50,179 bases of DNA from an uncultured Eubacteriales bacterium (GCA_900551265.1 URVL01000002.1:1-50179); one strand, 5' to 3'. Positions 18,297-28,626 are shown, counted from the stretch's first letter. Translations and numbers: made by a program. The notes: generated by a model not told the origin, from the sequence alone.

Positions 18297-20114
18297 ATGC
18301 TTGATACGATTTTTTTAGGCGAGCTGCTGCGTGAAATGCGTTTGCCTGGCTCGCGCATCAATAAAATTAACCAGCCGGAACGCGACGAAGTATTTTTCAC
18401 GCTTTACGGCCCCACCGGAACGCACCGGCTTCTTATCAGCGCAAATGCTTCGGCGCCGCGCCTGCAATATACGGACGCCCCGCGCGAAAACCCGCAGCAG
18501 GCGCCGATGTTTTGCATGTTTCTGCGCAAATATCTCACCGGTGCACTCATTGCAGAGGTCTCTCAGCCGCACGGAGACCGTATCGCCGAACTGACGCTTG
18601 ACTGCACGGATGAGTTCGGATATCCTTCCCGGCGCCGTTTCATCGCCGAGCTGATGGGACGCTATTCCAATATGATCCTTGTCGATTCCGACGGACGCAT
18701 CATGGACTGTCTCAAACGTGTCGATGCCTCCATGAGCCCTGCAAGACAAATTTTACCAGGCCTTTTCTATCGTTACCCGGAATTACAGGGAAAACTGTCG
18801 CTTCCAGACTCTACGCCGGAGGCCATTGCAGACTGCGTTGCCGCCGCACCGGCGGACACTGCGATCGACCGTTATCTGCTCGACCGTTTCGCCTGGCTCT
18901 CTCCCATTACCTGCCGGGAGGCGGCATATCTGGCCTGCGGCGACAGTGGCGCGCGATTTTCTGCCCTTGCAGACCGCGCGGCGCTGACGAACGCCGTGCT
19001 TGCCATTGCATCGCGGATCACATGCGGCGATACCGCGCCGTATATTTTATATGAAACACGTCAGGATGCCGGCGGACAGAGAATACGCCGTCCGGTTGAT
19101 TTTTCCTATATGCCGGTTACACAGTACGGCAACCTGCGCGAATGCATCCGTGTCGAAAGTTTCTGCGGGCTTTTGGATGAATTTTATACCGTGCGCGAAG
19201 CCGCCGGCCATATGCAGCAGCGGACATCGGCGGTCCGCAAATCGGTCCGCAGTGCGCAGTCAAAACTCGCGCAAAAGCTGGACGCACAGCGCCGGGAACT
19301 CGCCGCGTCACGCGGACGCGAGGATTTCCGAAGGGCAGGCGAGCTGCTCACGTCGTCGCTTTATCTTGTCGAACGCGGCATGGATTGCGTTCGTCTTCCC
19401 GATTACGCCGCCGGACCCGACGAGAGCGGCGCTTACCCTGTAGTCGAGGTCAAGCTCGACCCACAGCTCTCTCCGCAGGACAACGCGCAGCGTTACTTCA
19501 AGCAATACCGTCGCGCAAAACACGCCGAGGCGATGCTGCAGGAGCTGATTGCCCGGGGTGAACGGGAGCTTATCTATCTTGACAGTGTTGCAGACGAGCT
19601 CGATCGTGCCGTCAGTGAACGGGAGCTTGCTGAAATTAAAGCGGAACTTGCCGAAAACGGCTACGCTTCCCAGCGCTGGGAGCAATCACGGAACGGGCGC
19701 AACAAAAAACAGAAAATTCCGGCATTAAAGCCGATGGAGTATCTTTCTTCTTCCGGCTTTCGAATTCTTGCCGGACGTAACAACCGGCAAAACGAACAGA
19801 TTTCTCTAAAGCTCGCGGCAAAATCCGACATCTGGCTCCACGCACAAAAAGTTCCGGGCTCACACGTCCTGATTGTCTGCGGCGCAGCAACGCCGGATGA
19901 TGAGACGATTCGGGAAGCCGCCGTCATTGCGGCATACCACAGTGCGGCGCGCGCCTCCGGTCATGTCGCGGTCGATTATACCCGCGCACGAAATGTGCGC
20001 CGTCAGCCGGACGGTAAAACCGGCATGGTATTCTATACGGACTATCAGACAGTCTCCGTCCGGCCCGATGAGGCGTTGGTCGAACGGCTGTCCTGTGAAC
20101 AAAAAAGAAAGTGA
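18297..20114 (+). CDS. rqcH: Rqc2/RqcH homologue (NFACT family)
   Basis: RqcH binds stalled 50S subunits and adds C-terminal alanine tails to nascent chains for ribosome-associated quality control; older annotation calls it fibronectin-binding protein. The NFACT-N domain starts at residue 1 (DTIFLGELLREM) and contains a GDR motif near residue 97 matching the Asp-Arg pair needed for activity. Coiled-coil segments follow (about 300-470) and the NFACT-R domain SSGFRILAGRNNRQNE lies in the last quarter with SDIWLHAQKVPGSHV. Length 605 residues is slightly above the family norm. No clear ribosome site precedes the start, 14 bases after the Nif3 gene. Confidence 0.92.
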   Translation: MLDTIFLGELLREMRLPGSRINKINQPERDEVFFTLYGPTGTHRLLISANASAPRLQYTDAPRENPQQAPMFCMFLRKYLTGALIAEVSQPHGDRIAELTLDCTDEFGYPSRRRFIAELMGRYSNMILVDSDGRIMDCLKRVDASMSPARQILPGLFYRYPELQGKLSLPDSTPEAIADCVAAAPADTAIDRYLLDRFAWLSPITCREAAYLACGDSGARFSALADRAALTNAVLAIASRITCGDTAPYILYETRQDAGGQRIRRPVDFSYMPVTQYGNLRECIRVESFCGLLDEFYTVREAAGHMQQRTSAVRKSVRSAQSKLAQKLDAQRRELAASRGREDFRRAGELLTSSLYLVERGMDCVRLPDYAAGPDESGAYPVVEVKLDPQLSPQDNAQRYFKQYRRAKHAEAMLQELIARGERELIYLDSVADELDRAVSERELAEIKAELAENGYASQRWEQSRNGRNKKQKIPALKPMEYLSSSGFRILAGRNNRQNEQISLKLAAKSDIWLHAQKVPGSHVLIVCGAATPDDETIREAAVIAAYHSAARASGHVAVDYTRARNVRRQPDGKTGMVFYTDYQTVSVRPDEALVERLSCEQKRK

Positions 20115-20123
20115 GTGTTATCT

Positions 20124-20597
20124 ATGGTCGTCATTGAAATGGAAAACGGGAAAAAAATCAAGGTGGAGCTGGATCCCGCATCTGCTCCCATCTCCTGCGA
20201 AAACTTTGAAAAGCTCGTCCGGGAGGGCTTTTACAACGGGCTGACCTTCCACCGTATTATCAAGGGATTCATGATCCAGGGCGGCTGCCCGCAGGGAACC
20301 GGAACCGGCGGTCCCGGGTACACCATCAAAGGTGAATTTTCTGCAAACGGCGTCGATAACCCCATCCGTCATGTGCGCGGCGTCATTTCCATGGCGCGGT
20401 CTGCAGATCCGGACAGCGCAGGCAGTCAGTTCTTTATCGTCCATGAAGACGCGCCGCACCTTGACGGACAGTATGCTGCGTTTGGCCGCGTCGTCGAAGG
20501 CATGGACGTTGTTGATGAAATTGCGGCGACCCGTACCAACTTCAGGGATGCGCCGTTGAAAAAGCAGGTCATGGCTCGCGTTTACATGGAAGAATGA
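20124..20597 (+). CDS. Cyclophilin-type peptidyl-prolyl cis-trans isomerase
   Basis: A 157-residue cytoplasmic cyclophilin. Conserved catalytic and binding elements are present: FHRIIKGFMIQGG, SMARSADPDSAGSQFFI, and HLDGQYAAFGRVVEG. No signal peptide. The ATG at 20124 is preferred; a GTG at 20115 is in frame. It begins nine bases after rqcH and its end overlaps mrnC by 4 bases, so the three genes form a coupled unit. Confidence 0.94.
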   Translation: MVVIEMENGKKIKVELDPASAPISCENFEKLVREGFYNGLTFHRIIKGFMIQGGCPQGTGTGGPGYTIKGEFSANGVDNPIRHVRGVISMARSADPDSAGSQFFIVHEDAPHLDGQYAAFGRVVEGMDVVDEIAATRTNFRDAPLKKQVMARVYMEE

Positions 20598-21028
20598 GCG
20601 ACAGCTGTCTGACGTTTTTCTATGAAAATTCGCACCGGGGCGAGCTATCCAGTCTTGCGCTGGCTCATGTCGGCGACGCCGTATTTGAACTGCTTGTCCG
20701 TACCAGGCTATGTGAACATGAGCTCACCGCCGAACGTCTGCACCGCCGCACAGTAGAACTCGTCTGCGCGCCGGCGCAGGCCGCGGCGGCGCGGGCCATT
20801 ATGGATGCTCTGACGGAAGAAGAACTGGACGTGTTTCGCCGTGCGCGCAATGCGAAACCGCACCGTGTCCCACACGGTGCGACCGCTGCCGATTACAGTC
20901 TCGCAACCGCGCTGGAGGCGCTTTTCGGCAGTCTGTATCTGGACGGGCAGGGTGATCGTGTCAAAGCGCTCTTTAATATGTGCTGGGCTCATCTGCCTGG
21001 CGTGGCAACCCGTCAGGTGAAAGCTTAA
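20594..21028 (+). CDS. mrnC: Mini-ribonuclease 3 (Mini-III)
   Basis: Mini-III is an RNase III catalytic domain without the RNA-binding domain; it matures 23S rRNA in Firmicutes. Signature parts are LAHVGDAVFELLVR (about residues 23-36), RARNAK and ATALEALFGSLYL, carrying the acidic active-site residues. Length 144 residues. Start overlaps the cyclophilin stop (ATGA). The 3' end overlaps the convergent minus-strand gene by 56 bases. Confidence 0.93.
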   Translation: MSDSCLTFFYENSHRGELSSLALAHVGDAVFELLVRTRLCEHELTAERLHRRTVELVCAPAQAAAARAIMDALTEEELDVFRRARNAKPHRVPHGATAADYSLATALEALFGSLYLDGQGDRVKALFNMCWAHLPGVATRQVKA

Positions 21029-21584
21029 GGACAAAACATGCCTTGCCGCGTATGGTTTCCGCGCGCGCGAATAAAAGCGCCGGGGCAATGTGCGCATGGG
21101 AAACGGCGGGAACCGCCAATTCGATGTATCCCGACCGGTACCGGTAAAAAACGCCCTGCGCGCCGAAAAGCGTTTTCTTCAGCACTTCGTCTTCCGTGAA
21201 GCTTTCCGGCCGGGCTGTCTCAAGCCATCGATCCAACCGGGCGTACGGTGCCTGGTCCTTCTCCGTAGTTACGGTCTCCGGTATGCTCTGTGGGACGGAC
21301 GGCGGCTCAGGGCGTGTATCTCCTTCGCAAAGGACGCCGTACTGGTAAAACTCCAGTCCCGGAGGCGCGTATTTGGGGCGGCTGACCGTACGGTCGAGAA
21401 CCAACATGCCGTTTTCGGGAACCAAAACGCCCAGCGGCAGGGTTTCTCCATTTCCTTCCCATATATACAGGCGGTAAATTCCCGGCAGGAAAGGACACTT
21501 TGCGCGAAAGTGTAAACGCGCACCTGCTTCCTCGACCCACGCAGTTCCAAATTCTTCTCCATTTTGATAAATAACGAGTTCCAT
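20973..21584 (-). CDS. Hypothetical protein, unrecognised
   Basis: A 203-residue acidic protein with no signal peptide or membrane segment that I can see. I do not recognise a family. The N-terminal part (about 1-80) is beta-rich, with YQNGEEFGTAWV and PGIYRLYIWEG; a proline-rich linker (PEPPSVPQSIPE) separates it from a C-terminal part ending in LPRQADEPSTY. I chose the ATG at 21584, which has GAGGGG upstream on the minus strand, over a longer in-frame start. It is convergent with and overlaps mrnC by 56 bases, and is divergent from the SLH gene. Confidence 0.7.
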   Translation of the reverse strand: MELVIYQNGEEFGTAWVEEAGARLHFRAKCPFLPGIYRLYIWEGNGETLPLGVLVPENGMLVLDRTVSRPKYAPPGLEFYQYGVLCEGDTRPEPPSVPQSIPETVTTEKDQAPYARLDRWLETARPESFTEDEVLKKTLFGAQGVFYRYRSGYIELAVPAVSHAHIAPALLFARAETIRGKACFVLKLSPDGLPRQADEPSTY

Positions 21585-21667
21585 GCTGCCACCCCTCTCT
21601 TCGTTATCATATGCAGAAGAGCCTGAAATTACCATCTGAATTATTTATTAATTTTGCAAAAACCACT

Positions 21668-21695
21668 TTGATTTACATAATGTGTGTGGTAAAAT
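21668..21695 (+). promoter_or_regulatory. Sigma-A type promoter of the SLH protein gene
   Basis: TTGATT (21668-21673) and TAAAAT (21690-21695), spacing 16 bases, about 90 bases before the start codon. Confidence 0.6.
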
Positions 21696-21737
21696 AGTTT
21701 CTGGAACCAAAGAGAAATGAAACCTTTTGGCCCACCC

Positions 21738-21756
21738 GTGCGTCTAATAGACGCAC
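21738..21756 (+). promoter_or_regulatory. Leader hairpin of the SLH gene
   Basis: A perfect 8-base-pair stem GTGCGTCT/AGACGCAC with a 3-base loop lies in the transcribed leader between the promoter and an optimal ribosome site (AAGGAGGT, 21775-21782). It is too short of a T-run to terminate; mRNA stabilisation, as known for leaders of surface-layer genes, is an inference. Confidence 0.5.
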
Positions 21757-21787
21757 AGACGAAATGACAAGCTTAAGGAGGTAGATT

Positions 21788-24577
21788 ATGAAGCGTTCAT
21801 TATCGTTGGTCCTGGCTGTCTGTCTGGTAGTCACGCTGTTCGCCGGGGTTATGGTCCCGGGTGCCGGCGCAGTTACCTATACAGATGTTGCCGATGACTT
21901 CTGGGCGTACGACGAAATCTATTATTTGACCGATAAGGGTATCCTTGAGGGCGACGGTACCGGTAGATTCCGCCCGACGGACGACGTAACCCACATCGAG
22001 TTCATCAAGATGATCGTCGCAACGTTCAATCTTGTTGATACCGCAACCGTCAATTACACAAACGTCCCGGATTGGGCGAGAGAAGGCCGGTATCTTGAGA
22101 AAGCCGCCGCGCAGGGATTCCTGCTCGACGAGTATACCAGAGACTTTGACTTTACGGAAGAGCTGACCCGTGAAGAGGCAGTCGCCCTTGTTATGCGTTA
22201 TCTTGACCTGGACGACGAGATTGCAGTCTCTTCTTCCTATTTCCCGGATTACAGCGACATTTCTTCCGCTTACCGCTCCTATGTTCTGACCGCTGTGGGC
22301 GCCGGAATTGTACAGGGCGACGAGACCGGTAATTTCCGTCCTGATCGTGTCCTGACCCGTTCCGAGGCCCTGCGTATTCTCTACACGGCTGCCGGCGCAA
22401 TTTATGACCGTTCCGCAAGCAGAGCTGAGACCGGCGCCAACAAAACAAATGCCACCATTAACAGCTCCGTCAACCTCTCCGGCATTACCTTCACCGGCAA
22501 TGTCTATATCACCGAGGGCGTTGATACGGTTTACTTCACCGATTGCGTCATCAGCGGCGACCTGATTGTCCGCGGCAATACCGAAGTGACGCTTTATGAT
22601 ACGATTGTTTCCAATATGACTGTCAACGGCAGCCGCGCTGAAATCGATTTGGAAGGTGAAACCGATATCACCTCTGCCGACGTTAACGCGCAGGCCACAA
22701 TCACGGTTTCCGAGGATTCCGTTATCGACCGTCTGATCTTCAACACCGGTTCTGAAAATTCTACAGTCTCCGGTGAAGGCGAAGTCACCAATATCGCCGT
22801 GCAGGACGACGGTATCACCACAACCGGCGTCGATATCTCGGAGTATTATATTTATAGAGGCTACACGGCAACCTTTGACGGCATCGTATACGAAGCTGGC
22901 AGCGGCACGCCGCTCAAGAGCAATATTACGAGCGCTACCGTCAGCGGTTCTACCAACTACTATACCAGCAACACCAGCAATATCACCATCAACGTGACGG
23001 CAAATGCAGCCGGTACGATTTATGCCGCCGCCTGGCCGAAAACGACAACCGCATTGACCGCCAACGAGATCAGAAACGTCTCCTCGTCTTTTAATTCTTC
23101 CTATTATGGCTCTTATAAATCCGTTGCAGCAAATGTTTCTACGTCGATCACTTTGTCTGTCTCCGGTTCCTATGAGAATTATAACGTTGGTATCGTGTTC
23201 CTGCCGACCGGTGTCACTTCCGCGGCGAATTTGACGCCTTATTACAACAAGAATACCATTTCTGCTATCGCGGCAGCTATGAGTACGGATGTCCCGACCA
23301 CGTCTACGTCGATCACACCGACCTGGACGCTTTCGACTTCCGCATCCGGTACGACAATTATCGGTAATTCTCTGGTTCTGACGTTTGATCAGGTCATGTA
23401 CTATAAGTCCGGTACATATCCTTACGGCATTTCTTCCCTTACCGGCCTGACATCTACGCAGCTGGCCTCCCTGTTCTCCATTTATGAGGGGTCCACCAGA
23501 ATTACGTCCTTCACCGCTACCGTTACCAATTCTCTGACCAACACGGTAATTTACCTGACTCCGTCTGCGGGCATCACGTATGGTAAGTCCTACACTGTTG
23601 CGTGTGGAACAAACCTCGTGAACGCCAACGGTGTTGCACCGGCCACGACTTCGGCTACCATTATCGCCGGTTCGACGACCTCCGCAAACGCTCCGACGCT
23701 GACTTCTTCGAGCGGATCCTCCAACGTCGATTCCAACGATTACATTCAGGTCGGCTTCCCGACGGGCGTGACGAAGGTTGCCTATACCGTTACAGTTGAC
23801 GGTGTCGCAAAAGACAGCGGTACGTTTAATAGCAGCTATGCATCAACCTATGCGCGGATCTATCTGAGCAGATACTCCGGCTCCGTGATTACAGTGAGCG
23901 CATGGGCCGTCAACACCAATGGTTCTCAGATCAGCGAAACGACTACGCAGACCTATTATATGGGTGCGGTTCCGGCCATCTATGTCGGCGGTACGGCTTA
24001 TTACGGTGCAAATAACGTAGTCTACACAACCTCGAGTTATTATGTGACCGCAGGTTCCATTCCGACCGGCTATACTGCCACTTATGCCATTAACGGCACG
24101 CCGGTTTCTACGATCACCGGAAGTTACTCCGCGCCGGCTTATAATACGGGCGTGACTTATACCATCACATTGAGACCGAACAGCATTTATGTGGGAACGA
24201 ACACCATTACCACCAGCGTTACGGTGATGTATGGCTACAACAATGGCTCCGGCGGCATTGTAACGCCTCCGACAACGGCCAGCGCCCCGACTGTCTCTGT
24301 CTTCGACAATGTGGTTCATTCGGGTTGGTATCAGTTTCTTCAAGGTTCATCTGCCAATTTGTCTGTCACAATTCAGAGTGCAACGGGTGTCGTTTATTCC
24401 TATTCTATTAACGGCTCTTCTTCAACTATTTTGACAAATGGCAAGGTAAATTCTATCACGTTAACAAGAGATCCCTATGTTGGAGTCTCTACCCCGACAC
24501 AGATCCTCACCATTTCTGCAACCAATAACAATACTGTTATTGGTTCCTGGACTTATACTTTTGCATTTAAAGGTTAA
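21788..24577 (+). CDS. Secreted SLH-domain protein, probable S-layer component
   Basis: A 929-residue exported protein. A Sec signal peptide covers about residues 1-28 (positively charged MKRS, hydrophobic core, cleavage near GAGA). Three SLH repeats follow, at roughly 30-78, 88-140 and 150-205 (for example GDGTGRFRPTDDVTHIEF and GDETGNFRPDRVLTRSEA), which anchor proteins to the cell wall polymer. Residues about 220-350 contain many short beta-strands (a possible beta-helix), and the rest is rich in Ser, Thr, Tyr and Asn with almost no cysteine. An optimal ribosome site, own promoter and terminator suggest high expression. The codon choice is visibly different from neighbouring genes, which also fits high expression. 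Major S-layer protein is the likeliest role. Confidence 0.88.
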   Translation: MKRSLSLVLAVCLVVTLFAGVMVPGAGAVTYTDVADDFWAYDEIYYLTDKGILEGDGTGRFRPTDDVTHIEFIKMIVATFNLVDTATVNYTNVPDWAREGRYLEKAAAQGFLLDEYTRDFDFTEELTREEAVALVMRYLDLDDEIAVSSSYFPDYSDISSAYRSYVLTAVGAGIVQGDETGNFRPDRVLTRSEALRILYTAAGAIYDRSASRAETGANKTNATINSSVNLSGITFTGNVYITEGVDTVYFTDCVISGDLIVRGNTEVTLYDTIVSNMTVNGSRAEIDLEGETDITSADVNAQATITVSEDSVIDRLIFNTGSENSTVSGEGEVTNIAVQDDGITTTGVDISEYYIYRGYTATFDGIVYEAGSGTPLKSNITSATVSGSTNYYTSNTSNITINVTANAAGTIYAAAWPKTTTALTANEIRNVSSSFNSSYYGSYKSVAANVSTSITLSVSGSYENYNVGIVFLPTGVTSAANLTPYYNKNTISAIAAAMSTDVPTTSTSITPTWTLSTSASGTTIIGNSLVLTFDQVMYYKSGTYPYGISSLTGLTSTQLASLFSIYEGSTRITSFTATVTNSLTNTVIYLTPSAGITYGKSYTVACGTNLVNANGVAPATTSATIIAGSTTSANAPTLTSSSGSSNVDSNDYIQVGFPTGVTKVAYTVTVDGVAKDSGTFNSSYASTYARIYLSRYSGSVITVSAWAVNTNGSQISETTTQTYYMGAVPAIYVGGTAYYGANNVVYTTSSYYVTAGSIPTGYTATYAINGTPVSTITGSYSAPAYNTGVTYTITLRPNSIYVGTNTITTSVTVMYGYNNGSGGIVTPPTTASAPTVSVFDNVVHSGWYQFLQGSSANLSVTIQSATGVVYSYSINGSSSTILTNGKVNSITLTRDPYVGVSTPTQILTISATNNNTVIGSWTYTFAFKG

Positions 24578-24589
24578 TTAAATTTCTCG

Positions 24590-24629
24590 AAAAAGGCACA
24601 GGGCGTTTTTAAGCGCCCTGTGCCTTTTT
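24590..24629 (+). terminator. Bidirectional intrinsic terminator
   Basis: A 16-base-pair stem (24590-24605 and 24614-24629, core GGCACAGGGCG) with an A tract on the left and a T-run on the right. It serves the SLH gene on the plus strand and can also stop the minus-strand rpmH-rsmG transcript. Confidence 0.9.
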
Positions 24630-24647
24630 TACTCGTTCTACTCGTTC

Positions 24648-25349
24648 TTACAGCGGCTTTTTCTTAATCTGCGCATATGTGCGCGGGTACTGATCCGGGG
24701 TCCGTGTGTCCTTTTTTATTATAATGAGCGTCCGCGCAGCGTCCACACCCGGTATGGCATATGCGTGCGTCCTTATTTCTGCACCGCCCAGCAGCTTCAC
24801 CGCGCGCTGTGATGCAGCAATTTCTTCCTCTGCATCTCCCTTGTACGCCACAAAGCAACCGCCCGGACGCACCAAGGGGAGACAAAGCTCACACAGAATG
24901 GGGAGCGCCGCGACAGCGCGCGCCGTCACGACGTCGTATCCTTCGCGCGCCTCTGTTCGTGCGTAATCTTCCGCACGCGCGTTGACAAACGCCGCGTGAA
25001 TACACAGCCGCTCGCAGGCTTCGCGAATAAAGCTCAGTTTTTTCGCCGTCGCATCCAGCATCGTCACCCGCGCCGACGGTTCATACAGCGCAAGCGCAAC
25101 GCCGGGCATGCCGCCGCCCGTGCCAACGTCCAAAACGCGCTGCCCGGAAAGCGGCAAAGCCTGGAACAGCGACAATGCGTCCAAAAGGTGTAGACGTACG
25201 GCGCTGTCCGGGTCTTTCACCGCCGTCAAATTCAGCGAGCGGTTGCGGTCGAGCATCATCTCCAGATAGGGAATCAGCTTTGACACACCCTCGCGCGACG
25301 GGTCCAGGCCCATCTCCCGCATTCCGTCAAAAAGCAGCTGTTCAAGCAC
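24648..25349 (-). CDS. rsmG: 16S rRNA (guanine(527)-N7)-methyltransferase RsmG
   Basis: RsmG methylates G527 of 16S rRNA. The SAM-binding site [16 protein letters not shown] is clear, followed by [11 protein letters not shown] and NARAEDYA. I prefer the GTG at 25349, because a purine-rich GAGGGGGG site lies eight bases upstream and the protein (233 residues) then has the usual length; the ATG at 25370 would add seven residues. The gene overlaps mnmG slightly. Last gene of the minus-strand cluster, ending just before the shared terminator. Confidence 0.93.
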   Translation of the reverse strand: MLEQLLFDGMREMGLDPSREGVSKLIPYLEMMLDRNRSLNLTAVKDPDSAVRLHLLDALSLFQALPLSGQRVLDVGTGGGMPGVALALYEPSARVTMLDATAKKLSFIREACERLCIHAAFVNARAEDYARTEAREGYDVVTARAVAALPILCELCLPLVRPGGCFVAYKGDAEEEIAASQRAVKLLGGAEIRTHAYAIPGVDAARTLIIIKKDTRTPDQYPRTYAQIKKKPL

Positions 25350-27231
25350 GGCCCGTTCCCCCCTCGGCATGATTTTCCAGATAAATCATTAACGCAGTCA
25401 TATCCGCCGGGCTGACGCCCGATATGCGGGAAGCCTGGCCCAAATTGAGCGGCCGCGCCTTGGCCAGCTTTTGCCGAGCCTCCAGTCGCAGCGAAGAAAT
25501 TGATTCATAGTCCAGATTCTCCGGTAAGCGGCGGCCCTCCATACGTTTAAATTGTTCCACCTGCGCCTTCTGGCGGCGAATATAGCCTTCGTAGCGAATA
25601 GAGATTTCCACCGATTCCCGGACGTCGGAGGGCAGCTCAGGCCGTGCCGGGTCAAGCGGCGCCAGTTTTTCATACCCAAGTTCCGGCCGGCGGATCAGAT
25701 CCGCCATGCTCACACCCGTTTTCAGCTCCGCAGATCCACAGGCGCGCAGCAGCGCGTTTGCCTCCGCAGACGGCGGGCAGACCGTCGCGCGAAGGCGTGC
25801 AATTTCCGCATCCACTTTTTGATATTTTTCCAGCACGCGTGCATGACGTTCTTCGCTGACCAGTCCCGCGCGCAGACCGATGTGCGACAGCCTTAGGTCC
25901 GCGTTGTCCTGACGCAGCAGCAGCCGGTACTCGCTGCGTGAGGTCATCATGCGGTAAGGCTCCGGCGTACCTTTTGTCACCAGATCATCAATCAGCGCGC
26001 CAATGTAAGCCTCGCTGCGGTCCAGCACCACGCTCTCGCGCCCCAAGAGCTTACAGGCGGCGTTGATGCCCGCCAACAATCCCTGTGCCGCAGCCTCCTC
26101 ATACCCGGAGCTGCCGTTAAACTGTCCTGCCCCGTAAAGCCCCGGTACCTTTTTGCACTCCAGGGTCGGGTAAAGCTGCGTAGGGTCTACGCAGTCGTAT
26201 TCAATCGCGTAAGCCGGCCGCATCATCTCCGCATGTTCCAGACCCGGAACAGTGTGCAGCATGGCAATTTGGACATCCTCCGGCAAGGAAGATGACATGC
26301 CCTGTATATAAAGTTCCTCCGTATTCAGCCCGCACGGCTCAACAAACAGAGAATGTTTCTCATGGTTGGCAAAACGCACCACTTTGTCCTCAATCGAAGG
26401 GCAGTACCGCGGGCCAACCCCCTCAATGACTCCGGAAAAAAGTGGGGAGAGGTGAAGATTGGCCCGTATGATTTCGTGCGTTTCACCGGTCGTATGGGTC
26501 AGGTAACAGACAGCGCGGTTTTCCGGCGGCGTCTTGGTATCAAAAGAAAACGGCGCCACTTCCGGATCGCCGTACTGGACGGACATCTCCTCATAAGAAA
26601 CAGAGCGGGCATTCACGCGCATGGGCGTACCGGTTTTAAAGCGCATCAGGCGAAGCCCCATCCCCATCAGCGACTGCGTCAGCCGCGTTGCGGCAAACAT
26701 ACCGTCCGGTCCGCCATCATACGTCACATCGCCGATGATGATACGTCCGCGCAGGTATGTTCCCGTGCAGACAATTGCCGCACGGCAGCGGTAAATTCCA
26801 CCCAAATGGGTGCGTACACCCGCAACGGCGCCATTTTCCAGCAAAACGTCGGTAATTTCGGCCTGTTTCAGGTCCAGATTCTCCTGCGCTTCCAGCGCAT
26901 GTTTCATACGCACACGATAAGCCGCACGGTCTGCCTGCGCACGAAGGGAGTGCACCGCCGGCCCCTTGCCGCGGTTGAGCATCCGATATTGGATGCAGCA
27001 TTCGTCCGCCGCGCGTCCCATCTCGCCGCCCAGGGCATCAATCTCGCGTACCAGATGACCCTTTGCGGTTCCCCCAATTGCGGGGTTACAGGGCATATTG
27101 CCCACAGCATCCAGGTTTATGGTGAAACATACCGTACGCAGTCCCAAACGTGCAGCGGCAAGCGCCGCCTCAATTCCCGCATGTCCTGCGCCAATCACAG
27201 CAATATCGTAATCTGCAATCTGATGATCCAT
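25342..27231 (-). CDS. mnmG: tRNA uridine 5-carboxymethylaminomethyl modification enzyme MnmG (GidA)
   Basis: MnmG is the FAD-dependent partner of MnmE in modifying the wobble uridine of several tRNAs. The FAD-binding motif [19 protein letters not shown] is at residues 11-29. Other family signatures are [13 protein letters not shown] and [21 protein letters not shown]. Length 629 residues. The start has an AGAGGA site. It lies 12 bases after mnmE. Confidence 0.96.
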   Translation of the reverse strand: MDHQIADYDIAVIGAGHAGIEAALAAARLGLRTVCFTINLDAVGNMPCNPAIGGTAKGHLVREIDALGGEMGRAADECCIQYRMLNRGKGPAVHSLRAQADRAAYRVRMKHALEAQENLDLKQAEITDVLLENGAVAGVRTHLGGIYRCRAAIVCTGTYLRGRIIIGDVTYDGGPDGMFAATRLTQSLMGMGLRLMRFKTGTPMRVNARSVSYEEMSVQYGDPEVAPFSFDTKTPPENRAVCYLTHTTGETHEIIRANLHLSPLFSGVIEGVGPRYCPSIEDKVVRFANHEKHSLFVEPCGLNTEELYIQGMSSSLPEDVQIAMLHTVPGLEHAEMMRPAYAIEYDCVDPTQLYPTLECKKVPGLYGAGQFNGSSGYEEAAAQGLLAGINAACKLLGRESVVLDRSEAYIGALIDDLVTKGTPEPYRMMTSRSEYRLLLRQDNADLRLSHIGLRAGLVSEERHARVLEKYQKVDAEIARLRATVCPPSAEANALLRACGSAELKTGVSMADLIRRPELGYEKLAPLDPARPELPSDVRESVEISIRYEGYIRRQKAQVEQFKRMEGRRLPENLDYESISSLRLEARQKLAKARPLNLGQASRISGVSPADMTALMIYLENHAEGGTGRA

Positions 27232-27243
27232 TCGGATTCCTCT

Positions 27244-28620
27244 TTATTTCCCCACGCAAAAGCGTGAAAATATCTGTTGGATGATGTCTTCCGAGGCGGT
27301 CTGCCCCGTAATTTCGCCGATGATTCCGGCGGCCTCCTCCACGTCCGTGCACACGACGTCCGGCGTCAATGTCTGCGCGGCATCTATGGCGCGCCGCAAG
27401 GATTCCGCAGCTCGTTCCAGAGCGTTTGCCTGACGCGGATTCGTAATCAGACTATCCCCTACGTCCTGTGACGTAGCAAAATGTTCTGCCAGAGACTCCA
27501 AAAGTGCGTCTACACCTGCGCCGCGAGCTGCACTAAGTGAAAACACACGTGCAAAATGCGCACGCAGCACAGCCTCATCCACACGCTGCGGTAAGTCGGC
27601 CTTATTCACGACGCACCACGTCTCATGTCCGGCAGTGCTTTCCATCACCGCCCGGTCCTCCGGCGTCAACGGCTGCGAGCCGTCGAATACCGCAAGAACC
27701 GCAGATGCCGTACGCACGGCATCCGCAGCGCGCGCAACGCCAATCTGTTCTACTTTGTCTTCAGTCTCACGGATGCCCGCCGTATCAAAAAACGAAAATT
27801 TAACGCCGTGCGCCGTCACCACATGTTCCAGCACATCGCGCGTTGTACCGGGAACTTCCGTGACAATTGCGCGTTCAAAACCTGCAAAGGCATTCAAAAG
27901 CGATGATTTTCCAACATTTGGCCTGCCCGTAATAGCGCAGGGAACGCCGTTTTTCAGTGCCGCGCCCCGTTCATAACTTGCGCGCAGGCGCTCCAGTGCA
28001 CCGCACGAGTCCTGCAAACGGGCAATCAGTTCCTGCATTTCCAGCTCCGGCACTTCCTCCTCCGGAAAATCGATCATTGCGGATAACTGCGCCGCAATCA
28101 GGATCAAATCGTCCCGCAGCGCAGTCAGCTGCTTACCGAGCACGCCCTCAAGCTGCATTGCGGCATTTGCCGCCGCAGCCCTGGTCTCGCTCTCAATGAG
28201 GTCAATCACCGCTTCCGCCTGCGACAGGTCCATACGGCCATTTAAAAAAGCGCGCCGGGTAAATTCCCCCGGCCCGGCCTGACGCGCGCCCGCCGCAAAC
28301 AGCGCATCAAGCACCGCCGCCTCTATTCCAGGAGACCCATGGCAGTAAATCTCGGCCGTATCCTCACCCGTATACGACGCAGGTCCCGGCATATAAACCG
28401 CAAGGCCTTCGTCAATTCGCAGGCCCCCGCGCGCATAAATACCGCCAAGCGTCATGCGGCGCGGCACAAATCGTCCATTCTTTGCAGGGCGTACCACCGT
28501 CTGAAGCAGTGGCAATGCCTGTGGTCCACTGACGCGGACAATTCCAATTGCGCTGGGCACCGGCGGTGTCGCAACCGCAGCAATTGTATCGGTTCTATTT
28601 TCCATCATACCGTTTTCCAT
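27244..28620 (-). CDS. mnmE: tRNA modification GTPase MnmE (TrmE)
   Basis: MnmE works with MnmG on the wobble uridine of tRNA. The N-terminal tetrahydrofolate-binding domain begins at DTIAAVATPPVPSAIGIVRVSG. The G domain has GRPNVGKSS, PGTTRD, DTAG and NKAD. The C-terminus ends with the conserved FCVGK, whose cysteine is catalytic. Three closely spaced ATG codons (28620, 28608, 28605) could start the protein; none has a strong ribosome site, and a perfect hairpin sits directly upstream. Confidence 0.95.
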   Translation of the reverse strand: MENGMMENRTDTIAAVATPPVPSAIGIVRVSGPQALPLLQTVVRPAKNGRFVPRRMTLGGIYARGGLRIDEGLAVYMPGPASYTGEDTAEIYCHGSPGIEAAVLDALFAAGARQAGPGEFTRRAFLNGRMDLSQAEAVIDLIESETRAAAANAAMQLEGVLGKQLTALRDDLILIAAQLSAMIDFPEEEVPELEMQELIARLQDSCGALERLRASYERGAALKNGVPCAITGRPNVGKSSLLNAFAGFERAIVTEVPGTTRDVLEHVVTAHGVKFSFFDTAGIRETEDKVEQIGVARAADAVRTASAVLAVFDGSQPLTPEDRAVMESTAGHETWCVVNKADLPQRVDEAVLRAHFARVFSLSAARGAGVDALLESLAEHFATSQDVGDSLITNPRQANALERAAESLRRAIDAAQTLTPDVVCTDVEEAAGIIGEITGQTASEDIIQQIFSRFCVGK

Positions 28621-28626
28621 ACCAAA

